Shown in pieces: positions 51,165-62,700 of a stretch of 64,000 nucleotides of DNA. Where the stretch lies: the NCBI RefSeq assembly GCF_014805685.1, contig NC_060906.1, positions 10,959,346 through 11,023,345 of the forward strand, written 5' to 3'. The notes beneath the pieces are model-generated. The model was given only the letters and a program-made list of their open reading frames with translations. It had not been told where the DNA came from and ran no database searches. This DNA comes from Silurus meridionalis. Taxonomy: Eukaryota; Chordata; Actinopteri; Siluriformes; Siluridae. The translations under genes were made by a program, and so were the position numbers. The stretch's first letter is position 1, and each line of letters opens with the position of its first letter.

Positions 51165-51690
51165 TTCCTTCTCGCTGTAGCTGCCCTGCCTTTCCTGTTA
51201 ATCGAAACTAGCATGATCGAGCCGTATCATCGCGGGTTTTACTGCAGTGACCAGTCCATCCGGTATCCTTATAAAAACGGAGAAACCATAAGCGATGCCG
51301 TGCTCTGTCTCGCTGGCATTCTTATTGCCATCATGTCTGTAAGTGCTCCTCTTATATATGTATATATATATATATATTCAACATATCATCCTTAACCCCC
51401 ACCCCCATAGAATTAGATCTTTACCCCTCCATTTAATAACAGCTAAAATAGTAAACTTTCGAAATCTATTCAAAATAACCAGTGACTTAATATCACAACG
51501 ACTATACCCTATAACTATACCCGAACTAAACCATTCACATTTATCTGACAGAAAACCTTAACTTAATGTGAAAAAGTTCCTCATGGTCAGCGGCTTTTCT
51601 TCTTACTCATTTTATTCCATTTTGTTCTCCGTTGCTGTTTTTCCAGGGATTGCATATTGTGGTTTAAATTGTGATACTATTTAGTGAATG

Positions 51691-51765
<75 letters not shown>

Positions 51766-54600
51766 GTATTAATTTGTACAATTTTTATTTTACAAATGTA
51801 ACTTTTTTATTTATTTTATTTACAGCAGTATGAGGCTAACATTTATTTCTGGATTGCAATTTCTATTTGGAATGGCAGATCCAAGCCAGCCGATATACAT
51901 AACCCTGCAGCTGCTGGGCTGCTGACTTCTCTTTATTAGATCCGAAAGGACTTTTAATAGCACTAGTTGACAGCTGAGGCTGGCTTCCTGAAATACAGGA
52001 CACAGTTTTGGCAAAGAGCTGGGATACTTCAGCTTCTCTGATGTATTCTGGAAAAAGGATCATATAAAAGCTATAGCTTTATTGAACATAACGACACACA
52101 ATATAGCAATCCTTAAGAAATGCATGGAGAAAGGATGTGAAATATGTACACATCTGTAAACCATTAATAGTGTCTCCAGTTTCAAAGCTATCACAATTAT
52201 GAACAGACAAAAAAATTATTTAACAGTCATGCAAATATCCTATTCAGACCTCGATATTTAAATGATATGGCTGTTGTTTTTTTTTTTTTTTTAACATATT
52301 GATGTTCTGAATATGCATCTTCAGAACTCATTTTATTCTTTTTTTTGCTAATTAAATTGAGAAAAAGACTTTTTCGGGCATTGCAGTAAAACATGATTTC
52401 TATCAAAATGATGTAGTTAAATAAATTAATATCCCCTACATTTTAAGGACTTTTAAAACTAAATTAAGTCTTGTTTCCTTTTTAATTTATATTTATTATT
52501 ATTATTATTATTATTATTAATAATCAAAAATAGCCTGGATGTTTTTCACTAGAGTGTGAAAAAGACAGAAAATTATCCAAAGAACAATGGCGATAAGTGG
52601 ATCAGTGGGTTTTATTTGACTCTTAAACCGCTAAAAGTCAGTCAGTAGGTTTTAAAAAAAAAGTCATCATCACCACAGCTGTTACTTTTTTATTAAGGTC
52701 ACTTTTAATTCCATTCCCATCACTAAATGTCACCACTTACAGGAGAGGCAGGTCATGCCCGATCTCATAAACCTGTTCTCCTGTTCCCCTCACTCATCTT
52801 TCTCCCTCTCTTTTTCAATCTCGTATCTCTCTCTTTCACACACCCCCACATGTAAGTGTGCATTCTTTACTAATTTTATATGCATGTACATCTAACACGC
52901 ACTATGCATGTTCAAGACCTGACCATTATGAAGTTTTGTTATTAATATTACAAATCCAACAGGTGTTCTGATTTTTATTTTCTAAGCAAATGTGAGTAAA
53001 TATCTGATGTTTCTCCCTGGCCTGCAGATTGTGATCGGAGAGTGCTATAGGATCCGTTACTTCAAACAGGGCTCACGGTCCTTTGTGGGAAACCCGTACA
53101 TTTCTGCCCTTTATCGGCAGATCGGTGTGTTCATCTTCGGCTGCGCAGTCAGCCAGTCGTTCACAGACATTGCCAAGGTGTCAGTGGGGCGCATGAGGCC
53201 ACACTTTCTGGATGTATGCAAGCCGGATTACACACAAATCAACTGCTCCGATGGCTACATCACTGACTACGTGTGCTTGGGTGATCAAAGTAGGGTGCAG
53301 GAGGCGAGGTGAGTCATGTAGCTCATAAATTCATTCACACACATACTTGCTTATACTTGCTCACTCAGTCAGTCAGTGACACACTCTTCCTCACTTCCAT
53401 GTACGTTGTTTATCCTATTAAAAAATATCACTGAAAGGTCTTCTCATATCCACTATTCGGTTATCAAACTTTGGTGTGTTTAATTTATTGTTTATTTGGG
53501 CACATGTGTATTAGTTAGTTCTTAGGGTGTGATTGCTGTAAGATTTAATATGATTTACAATTTATTTGATCAAAACAAGCGGTGCAGTATGGATTTTAAG
53601 CACTTTGGACCATCTGAGCTGCTTGATAGCAAAATACACTATATGGACAAAAGTATTGGGACACCTGACTTTTCTAGCCATATGTATTTTCCCCCCAAAC
53701 TGTTACCACAAAGTTGGAAGCACACAATTGTAAAAAAAAAGAAAAGAAAATGCATTGGATGAGGAGGTATTACATTCTTCATTCACTTTAATTAAGAGAA
53801 CCAAGCTTGTTCCCACATGACAATGCCCCTATGCACAAAGCCAGATCCATGAAAATGTTGTTTACCTGAGTTGGAATGGAAGATCTTGAGTGACCACCTT
53901 TTGAACGCCTATTATATAAATAAAATCACTGACTACACCCCAGGCCTCCTCACCCTACATCAGTACCTGACTTTACTAATGCCCTTGTGGCTGCATGAGC
54001 ACAAATCTCCACAAGCACACTCCAAAATCTAGTGAAACATCTTCCCTGAAGAGTGGAGGTTATTGTAACAGTAAATGGGGACTAAATGTGAAATGGTCAA
54101 AAAGCACATATGAATCGTATGCTCAGGTGTGTAAAAGTTTTTGAGTTTCAGGGGTCAAGAGATAAACTTTCTCTTGATCCAGTGCTTTGTTCTCTACTTT
54201 GTGTATTTTGTGTCTGCTTACATTTTCCATAGTTATATTTGTTAACAATGAAGGAAAAACCTTCATGCTTTCCAGCTGCACGCCATCCCGCACTCCCCTC
54301 AGCGGATCAGTCTGTCCTTTTTTTTCAGAATTAATGAGTATTGTGTAAAATTGAACCAGACCGAATAGAAAAACGAAAACAAAACTATGGATTGAAAATG
54401 AAGTTTCAAGAAGCAACACAGTGTTCTGTTGTTAATATCAGGATTACATGAGTTTTTTTTTGTGTTTTTAGGAAATCCTTCTTCTCTGGACATGCCTCAT
54501 TTTCAATGTACACCATGCTGTATCTGGCTGTAAGTATATTTCAAAAGCCTATATATATATATATATATATGTGTATATATGTATGTATATAACCTATATG

Positions 54601-54640
<40 letters not shown>

Positions 54641-55510
54641 CACATTGACCTGTTTTTCTGCTCCAATACTGATATGGATACAGTGTGTTTTGTCCTGTTT
54701 GGTGGTGATTTTATTTTTGCAGCTGCATAGACTTCCTCTGCTCCATTATCTTTCTCTCTTACATTTACTTTGAATCCCTGTCACTCTTTTTTTTTTTCTC
54801 TCTTTCGCTCCTTGCAACCTGTAGTGTTCAGGGGGTTGTTCTAACTGTCCCGCCAGTCTGAAATCCAATCGCACACAAACACGGATATCCTTTCCTGCTT
54901 AATCGTTTTTTTTATGTTTTTATATTGTACATCAAACTGGTTTCCTGTTTTCAGCTCTATTCTTTTAGTCTCACCTCAGGTATTGGGCCCACCCTGTTTT
55001 TCTTCTTTCTTCATTTCTCTTTTATTTTCCTCTGGATCCCATGTCACCACCTCCTCAGCTGTAGCCTTAGAGAGCACTGATGTAGGGCAGATGAAGTGTG
55101 GGTGCCAATGGTCCTGATCGCTAATGAATGCGGCCAGCTGTGCGTTCCCAGAGTTTAGAAAGATTAAGTGGGAGTGTGAGAAAGGGCAGAATGTGGCAGG
55201 AGCATAGCTGGGATAGTGTGTGTATGTGGCCAGAGGGCCAATAGGGGTGGGGAAGCTGGTTTAACTCAGACAGCAATCACCTTAACATGCTCCGAACAGT
55301 CATTAAACTAACGTGTGACTTTGACAGCTTTGTGGGCCTCACAGACCTGACAGTGTTTCATGACAGAAGTGATTGGCTTTCCATCTAGTGCACTATTAGC
55401 AAAGTGATTAAGCTAGGAGTAGAGGACAAGTGCATAGAGCATGGATGCTCACTCTTAGAATAGCCAAGAAACCAATGTAATTAATATCTAATCACTGGCA
55501 GAATATCTGC

Positions 55511-55559
<49 letters not shown>

Positions 55560-58500
55560 TTAAATATTTGATATATGTATATAACCCTTATTTAAATACA
55601 GTGAGTGTAAATCTGAAATGGTGTATGTAGTATGTATGTTAAACAAATTATAAAAAAGCATTAAGCCAAAATGATATACAGTGATCAGCAAAAAAGTAGG
55701 ATACAATCTGTCTCATGCATTTCCCACCTTGGATAGGCTCTGGATTCAATGTGATCCTGATCAGAATTAAGTGCTTACTGAAGATAAATGAATGAATGGA
55801 TGAAGCTGAAAAATGATAAGTTGATAGAGGTTGACAGTAGGGAATAACTTCATATCATAAGCAAGCTTGTATTTCTTCCTTCTCTGCTGTTGGTTTTTAG
55901 TCCATGGGAGACATGACTCCATCCTTTGCTGTCACTCTTTCCATCGTATTTACATCTGCTATTCACACAAGCAGAAATCCCCTCTGTCTGAAAACCCCAT
56001 TATCTCTTCTCACGTCCTACATAAGACACGTGACTGTGTTACTTTCCAGTGAAATTTCCATCCGACAAAAAAAAACTGTATTATAACACACACCGAATAT
56101 TTTTCCATTTCTTCTATGAACTGAGTGACAGGAAATGCAGTGCATGTAATCATTTTGTCTTAACATGTCTTAGCGTTTGTTTTGTATTCTTGCCAGGTTA
56201 ATTTTTTTACCTTGTCAGTTAGAATAACATTTTCCTGGCACGATTTTTGTCGATGCTAATTTTTAAAGGGAATGTTACGCATCATCATCTAACCAGCCTG
56301 ATGATCAATAGCTTATTCGGTAAAGCAGTCTCTAGGGATTTCTCAACTTTTGGGATCTGGTTTGAGGCAGAAGAAAGCATCCATGTAGTGCCAAAAAATG
56401 ACACATCAACTTGTAGAGTATTAGGAAATGACTGGCGACTGTCAGAGAGAGTGTCATAGCTGGATGAAGGAGTGAAATTGCAGAGATGGCCATTGAGGTG
56501 ATTGCTCTTGTTCATCACTTCCTGTGTTGGAGTTACATTAATGAAGATGCTGGTTCATTGTGTTGCTTTCTTGATGGGTAGGCTGACCTTAGATGAAAAT
56601 GTGGTGAACCATGGCTGAAAAGTCAGACTGACCCGTATCAGAGAGCAAAACAAACTGATTGCATAGTGCTATGAGAAAAACAGCTTTAATCACACTCTTT
56701 CTTTTTGCAAATGTACTCCCTTTACATGCTTTTCCATTTAACAGGCTCTCACCAAAATAGAAAGGAAAATTCCACCAATAGGTCCAAATATTTACTGTAT
56801 GGCTTTAGGGCTTGTTAATGGTTATGCGTGGAGTCCAAGGAGTTTTAACTGTTTAAAAATACACTTTTCTCTTTTCCACTGCGCCTTCCAGACCCCCTCA
56901 ACTGACCCTCTAATGCCTTACATGGTGTATCTCATCGTGCGATCCACTTGCCTGCAGGGCATGCATGCATGGTACGAGACAGAGTAGTCTAAGAAGACAA
57001 AGCATGTTATCTCCTGGACGAGTGTGTTATGTCTCAGCTTCGTGTGTGTGTGTGTCTCTGTATGTGTGTTACACCACACCCTGGGATAAGAGTATCATGA
57101 CACTTTGTCTTCCATCCACACCCAGCTCCTCATGGATTTTAGGAGATCAAGGGACCGGAACACTGGGTGTATGTGTGTCTTGGTGTCCTCACCACGTTGA
57201 CATTATCAGAACTTTGATAGCTAAGGGCCTCTATCTGAGCTTGGCATGAGTGTGTCTTTAAGCACACTCTGTTATCAACCAGCAGAAAGAGAGACTGTAG
57301 GTTACCCTGCAGGGATGCTCCACCATCACCATTGAGTCTTTAATGTACCAGAATGATCGTCTCCAAGCCTAGACGCGTCACTCTGCTAGGCTAAAATCTG
57401 CTTAACTATTCCCTAGCACCATTTCTGGAGCAACTTTTTCCCTAGCTAATTGCGCTGTTTGATATTGTTGCTTGACATACAGTTTTATAAGTTCAGCTTT
57501 AACATTAGATGTGGTTTGTGGTAGTTAGACAGGTCACATTTTTGCTTCTTTGTTTGTATGTTAATCTGTTCACGGTGTGTACTATCCCAAGGGTTTGGTT
57601 GATTTGTTTGTTTTGTGGTCAGTTGTTTATGTTCAAGAAAATTCCAGGCATTGTGTAGCATTTTTAATGATAGCCAGTAGGGACTAGCATGTAAGAGACA
57701 TAGCGAACATGAGATATCTTCCATCATGTTACATGTAAAAAAAAGTTTTATCTTCAGTGAAGTTTACTAGTGTTCCCTATTGTTTAAACATGCTCCTTTG
57801 CAGTACATATGACAAAGGAATTGCCTTCTCAAACCATCACAAGTAAAACTTTTTCTTCAGAACTGAACTGTTTTAAAGAATATATGCCTTGCTTTGTCAG
57901 TTTTATGACCTTACACTACTGAATCTCTCTGCACAGGGTGCAGTTATTTGGATCGTTTTTTATTTCCATGAGAGTTTGTTCAAATGCTTTATTTACGTGT
58001 TTGTGAGATATTTGGTGTTTATGGGTAATGACAGGGTTTCTAATGAAAGTAGGTAGAACCATTTAAAGCAATAAATGCTTACGGAGCACTTTTTGCACAA
58101 ATCCAGTAAGTGCTGCTTTTCCTGGAATGAAAGATGTTCTCGGATTGTTGAGTTGGAAAAAAAAACAGTTTCATATTGAACAGCAATCGATACATAGAAT
58201 TTGTTTTTCTTTCTGTTTTAGTAAAAAGGTGCATTTTCTTTCCTTTGGAATGTAAAGGTGTTCCATTTGGAAGAAAAGCAGTCCAAGAAAGCCAGGCTAG
58301 ATGAAGATTTTTCCCAGTTGCTGAGTCAGCATGCTGTAATACTGTATTTGCTTGGCCATTTCATGCTATAACATGAATGGATAATAGCTTAGTGCCAATT
58401 ACATTAATCTGTCTGCAACACGCTGAGTGTGTGTTAGTTACTAGTACACAGGCCCAATAGCAGCTGTTTGGGAACCGAAGATTAGCCGACTTGTGGGTTG

Positions 58501-59712
58501 TTTTCTGTATGCAAAGCGATTTAGTATTGTGTTCGGTGAATGAAATGAAATCTTTTCATGCGTTATACAGATACAAAAATAACATTTTTAGCATATGGAT
58601 TACTATTTGGCCCACGGTGATTAGCGAGCTCCACCCATCCTGACCTCACCAGAGAACTACAAGCGGTGAGGAAACTCCATTTCCAAACATCCGTAGGGAG
58701 GGATCCTTTCCTTCTGGTACACAATGGCAGCGATGTGAATGGCAAATCATTCAGGAAGACAAAACTGACCTCGTCCACACCTTAGCTGGCAATCTTTCAT
58801 GTTCCTGTGCTATTGTTTGTTTTGTCTGACACTTTGGTCTTCACTCTTTGTCTGATATGATGTGGGTGTGATGGGACTTGGTTAACAGTTCACCTCCATG
58901 ACTTGCATACAGGAAATAGCCTTTTTTTATGCCACTGATAAGATGTGCAGCGTCTGGATGGTGAATGCAGGAAAAGAATGCCGTTCACACTGACCCGTCT
59001 GTGAGATTCCTCTGTTGGGGCTTTTTAACGCCCTACTACGTCATCCCCTTACTGGACCCCCCCCCACCTGCTACTTCCTCATTTCTTGCTCTCTCATATG
59101 ACTGGTGTTTTCTTCATCCTGTTCCCAGAAGATAAATTCTGTCTCAAGATATTTAGGTCAAGGAGACTAGAAATGATGGCGAAAATCCGGCCAAGGTTTA
59201 TGATATATATCCCTTGTGGAAAAAGTTTGAAAAACTGCAGAAAGCAGAAAAACAACATTTTCAAAAAATCTCATTTATTATTTTTATGTACATGAAAGAG
59301 TGTTAATTGTTCAGTTTGTAGTATAGTGTAGTATTTTTTTGTTTGAAATATGTGTGGGTTTGCCCCTCTTAGTTTGTAAAGCTGTGTAGAAAGAATTGTT
59401 CCTTACTGCTGTTTTTCCTCTACCTAACAAAAAAATATATACATTATTCAATATATACATTACTGTATATATAATAAATATACAATACTCTATATACCCA
59501 TGTTTAATGTTTTTTCCCTCTGTCTCTTCCTCCAGTTCTATCTGCAGTCTCGGTTTACGTGGCGTGGCGCTCGTCTCCTAAGGCCACTGGTCCAGTTCAC
59601 TCTTTTGATGATGGCCTTCTACACCGGCCTATCTCGTGTTTCAGACCATAAGCACCATCCCACTGACGTGCTTGCTGGATTTGTACAAGGAGCGCTGGTG
59701 GCCTACTGCATA
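35455..59712 (+). CDS. plpp3: Phospholipid phosphatase 3 (exons 1-5; 3' end outside window)
   Basis: Exons 35455-35590, alternative exon 2a 50591-50745 or 2b 51181-51338, 53028-53308, 54472-54529, 59536-59712. With 2b this gives 270 residues, the same count as the corresponding part of human PLPP3 (about 311 in total). It is a six-transmembrane PAP2-family ectoenzyme that dephosphorylates lysophosphatidate, sphingosine-1-phosphate and phosphatidate at the plasma membrane. Catalytic motifs: C1 KVSVGRMRP (Lys148 to Pro156), C2 SGH (197-199), C3 SRVSDHKH (244-251, nucleophile-type His251). N-glycosylation NCS at 170. The integrin-type RGD of human PLPP3 is LGD here. [13 protein letters not shown] and [20 protein letters not shown] identify PLPP3 rather than PLPP1/2. 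The last exon is not found before 64000. Confidence 0.95.
42124..42177. repeat. (CA)n microsatellite
   Basis: About 27 units, plpp3 intron 1. Confidence 0.97.
42497..42920 (-). mobile_element. Tc1-derived element (copy F), reverse orientation
   Basis: Begins CACTATATGGACTAAAGATT then GTGGACACCTGATC. Internal words appear as reverse complements (GATGTTCCACTAGATTCTGG, AGTTCCAATTCATTCTGAAG, GGCCACTCAAGATCTTTCAC). About 424 bp. Confidence 0.75.
44511..44559. repeat. (GT)n microsatellite
   Basis: About 24 units, plpp3 intron 1. Confidence 0.97.
46531..46574. repeat. (GT)n microsatellite, interrupted
   Basis: GTGTGC-interrupted GT tract, plpp3 intron 1. Confidence 0.95.
47699..47745. repeat. (GT)n microsatellite
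   Basis: About 23 units followed by a G-rich segment GGGTGGGTGGAGGAAGGGGG (47745-47765), which has G-quadruplex-like runs. Confidence 0.95.
48661..48738. repeat. Compound (CT)n(CA)n microsatellite
   Basis: CT tract 48661-48696 and CA tract 48706-48738, plpp3 intron 1. Confidence 0.95.
50591..50745 (+). CDS. plpp3: plpp3 alternative exon 2a
   Basis: Acceptor TTCTGCGCAG, donor GTAAGT; 155 nt, phase 1 in, phase 0 out. It encodes end of TM1, first extracellular loop and start of TM2, including [20 protein letters not shown] and [19 protein letters not shown]. It shares PY-x-RGFYC-x-D-x-SIRY-x-YK with exon 2b but differs elsewhere. The segment STV-x-S-x-VL-x-x-VGV-x-LP resembles the LPP1a alternative exon of PLPP1 as I remember it. 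It is fully open with good splice sites, so a pseudo-exon is unlikely. Confidence 0.85.
51118..51180. repeat. (CT)n microsatellite forming the exon 2b pyrimidine tract
   Basis: About 18 CT units followed by TTTCTCTCTCTTTCCTTCTC and GCTGTAG, directly abutting exon 2b. Confidence 0.95.
51181..51338 (+). CDS. plpp3: plpp3 alternative exon 2b (canonical)
   Basis: Acceptor CTCGCTGTAG, donor GTAAGT; 158 nt, phase 1 in, phase 0 out. It encodes [20 protein letters not shown] then [20 protein letters not shown] and [12 protein letters not shown]. This matches the single exon 2 of human PLPP3 ([27 protein letters not shown] as recalled), so it is taken as the canonical version. Confidence 0.93.
51339..53027 (+). 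other. plpp3: plpp3 intron 2
   Basis: No gene. It includes a G-poor, C-rich stretch (51390-51560), a long TA microsatellite (51694-51760) and an ATT tract (about 52490-52519). Confidence 0.5.
51694..51760. repeat. (TA)n microsatellite
   Basis: About 33 units, plpp3 intron 2. Confidence 0.97.
53028..53308 (+). CDS. plpp3: plpp3 exon 3, catalytic motif C1
   Basis: Acceptor CTGGCCTGCAG, donor GTGAGT. It encodes [17 protein letters not shown]3 region [16 protein letters not shown]1 motif KVSVGRMRP, glycosylation site NCS and the loop [14 protein letters not shown]. Confidence 0.97.
53635..54142 (+). mobile_element. Tc1-derived element (copy G), near full length
   Basis: Begins CACTATATGGACAAAAGTAT then TGGGACACCTGAC preceded by TA. 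It contains CCACATGACAATGCCCCTAT and CACAAAGCCAG (transposase DNAP-x-HKA region) and ends near GCTCAGGTGTG. About 0.5 kb in plpp3 intron 3. Confidence 0.8.
54472..54529 (+). CDS. plpp3: plpp3 exon 4, catalytic motif C2
   Basis: Encodes [19 protein letters not shown] with the SGH motif. Acceptor GTTTTTAG, donor GTAAGT. Confidence 0.97.
55514..55556. repeat. (TA)n microsatellite
   Basis: About 20 units, plpp3 intron 4. Confidence 0.95.
55690..55803 (+). mobile_element. LINE/SINE-type 3' tail
   Basis: TGGATAGGCTCTGGATTCAA and GATCCTGATCAGAATTAAGT followed by GAATGAATGGATGA, a diverged copy of a common teleost retroposon tail ending in a TGAA-type repeat. Confidence 0.55.
59536..59712 (+). CDS. 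plpp3: plpp3 exon 5, catalytic motif C3
   Basis: Acceptor CTTCCTCCAG, donor GTAAGT. It encodes [20 protein letters not shown] through [19 protein letters not shown] and GALVAYCI. It contains SRX5H with catalytic His. It ends on a codon boundary before the missing last exon. Confidence 0.97.
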
Positions 59713-62700
59713 GTAAGTACACTCTGCCTGTTATCCAATCATTTTTTATCACGACTTAACAATGGAACTTTGGTTGGTTAATACTTGCAAATATTTTCAT
59801 TAAATGTCATATCACATCCAGCGTATCAAATACCAGCATATCAAGTTGCAATATCATTTCATATGCCAGGGCAAAATAGATGTGTTTGTGCAGAGGTAAG
59901 TGTAAAATTAATACGCAGATAATGTGACAAGTAGAACTGTAGCTATCGATTATTTTAGTATTCAAGTATTCTAACGATTATTCCATCAATTAATTGAGTT
60001 ATCGGATAAGAAGTAAATTTTTTAAATATATATAAATAACATTACTAAATATATAAGAGAAAAAACAGATTTTCCTTTATTATTATGTTATTGCTTAAAT
60101 TACGTACAAGAATATCTGTGAAAACTAAACCCAATTAGTGCATTAAATTGCCATATTACATCAAAATGCAAATACAAATATAAAAAATTATAATAATATA
60201 AATTTAAATATAAAAATCTATTTCAAATTACTTAAAAAAAAAGGTGGACATACTGCACCGTGCTTTCTTTGTGTTTTAGTTTAAAATGTTCGCAAACTTT
60301 GTTATTTTCTTTGGTTTAAATCTTCTCCCCGCCCGTCGCTTTTTTCTCCCCGAAGAATTTTTCATTCTTCAGCACCTTCTGTATTTACCTGTCCGGAGCA
60401 GTCCGGAGTTTAGCAGATGGTGCGTCAGAAATAATGGTCCGTGGGGAATCACAGTGCTCCGTGTGCAGTTAAATGGACTAAACAAAGTGTTTTGTATTTG
60501 AATTACCCTAGTAAAAGGGAATAAAGTTACCTTTGCCAAAGTAATCTCAAGCATTATTTCACATTTTAAATAAAGCAGTATAGAAATTAATATTTAACTA
60601 CTCAGAATTTGTGTCACATTACGACACTCTCGACACCGTTTGCTTCGGCAGCCTTAACAGCAGATGTCATGCCCACAAACACAAACCACGTGCTGAGAGT
60701 TTCTGTGACTCTTTGCTCTCTTTCTGTTGTGTTTTTTATTTCTGTTTTTTTTTTTACAAAATACTATTCCCAATAAGAATCTTTTATCGTAAAATTCTCT
60801 TTGTCTTCTTATTCGCCGGAAGTGTCATGTGGTGAGCTTTTTACTTGCCACAATGAGGCGCATTCAAGAGTTGCATTATCATTGGCTGTTTTTCTCCTCA
60901 TGTCAAAGTGAGGACAGAAGACTATTCGGAGTCTGGAAACCAAACCACTGGATACAGACCAGTACATTCCCCAGAACATACCCTCTCCTTTATTCAACCC
61001 CTATTTGTCTGTTTCTTTCTCCTTTTCTCAGTAAACAAATTTTTTTTTTTCAGCTCAGAAAGGCTAAGACATAAGAACATTAATTATTGGTGAACCAGTA
61101 GGGCACGAGGCCACGGAAGCACCACAACCCCAAATCATCCTTAACTTTGTCCACCTCATAACTGCCTTCACATTGCCTCTGAACAGGGGGCCAAAGGCAA
61201 ACATGGAAATTGTTAGTGGCATTTAAATGAAAAGTGCTTTCACAGAAACTCAGTTGGCGATTACAAAATCCTGGCAAATTATTCTGTTGCTCTAATTGTA
61301 CCAGGTCGTTTGTCAGGGGTTGGCACATCCTGGCACATTTGTGTTGAACTACATTACCCAGAAAGCACAGAAAATTTGTCTAAACATAAAATCCTTTCTA
61401 AAGGCAACACTTTTATGAACATATTTTTTTTCATAGAGCAAAAAATCACTCAAAACCCTTGCTTTTTTTTGGTACCACAGAAACACATTTTTTTCCCCAA
61501 GATAGTTTTTCTTTTTAACTACTGCTTTTAACAGTATTTTGTCTATTAAAATAAAGCTCGTCAAATAATATATAACGGGCACATCTATGGCAATGCGAGC
61601 ACCACTAGAACATGTTAAAAGAAAGAGTGAGAGCACAGCCTTGTAGATTAAGGCGTCTGTGCGTTTTTTTTATGACCTTGCACTGGAATCTCTCCCACTC
61701 CCCTCTTTTCCCTCTGCCTGTTCCACTGCACTCACACGCACACATCTGCAAACATTTTGGAAGCCCAATTAGAGTATCTCTAACAAGAGTTCAGTGGGAA
61801 CATATGGGAAGGACATACGGTGCACGTGGCCGCTGAACAAATGAAAACACAGCCAGGATCTAATGTTTAATGTAAAAGTTTTATAGAATCACATGCTGGG
61901 TTGTTCTGTACCATATCAGGGCGTGAAGATTCTAAATGTCAAAGCCAACCATTTCTCCTTGTTTACATCCATCTTATATGTTTGTGCTGGTGTTTATTCT
62001 TGAGTGAATTAATTTTTTTTTATAGATAGGATGCTTGTATAGAAAAAAAATCCCTTATTCTTGATTTGATACCAAAGCAACAGGCTTTAAAGCGGTGAGA
62101 CAGGCTTTGAAGTGGTGAGTCCTGCCTTTTAAGTGGTGTGTTCTGGTGAGCTTTGGCAGTGGTGCAGAGCTGCTGACAGGCTTGACGTCTGCTCCTCATT
62201 AGTTCGGATCAGCTCATATGGCACACGGAGTCGGAAGTTGACACTCAGAGTACCGTCAATCCGCTGGTCGTTGCTTGATGAAAGGAAACCCAGACGTGGA
62301 TCTCCTTGGGTTGCATCTATAAACAATAAAGGAGCTCTAAATCCTCCTCAGTTCCTCAAAATTCTCCTCAGGTTTTGCATATACACACACACACACACTT
62401 GAATATGAAGTCTATAGACTGTGGGCTATTTTCACAAGAGCCCAGGGCTGCCTGGTTTATGTTTTGTCTGACAAAAGCCCATTTAAGTCACCTTTCTTTA
62501 GACGGCCGTCACATCCTTCTGCTCTTCTGCCCACAGAATGATGTGATTTTATCAAAGCTGACCCAATTTCTAAGAAGAGAAGAGATTGTCATAGACACCA
62601 GTCATGCCTCAGTTTAGAAGTGCATCTTGCAGAAAGTTAATGGTAGAGGGGAAACAGCTGGAGGGGAATGCATTAAATGCCTTTTCCTCTTTGCTTCTCT

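Larger units (their letters stand above)
54530..59535 (+). other. plpp3: plpp3 intron 4 (5 kb)
   Basis: No gene recognised. It contains a CA repeat (54604-54644), a TA repeat (55514-55556) and a LINE/SINE-type tail (55690-55803); the rest is unique-looking AT-rich DNA. Confidence 0.5.

Noticed and set aside
61640..61680. Possible plpp3 last exon (a frame reading VFFM near 61665)
   Set aside because: The similarity to the expected VFF start ends after three residues, and there is no suitable acceptor.
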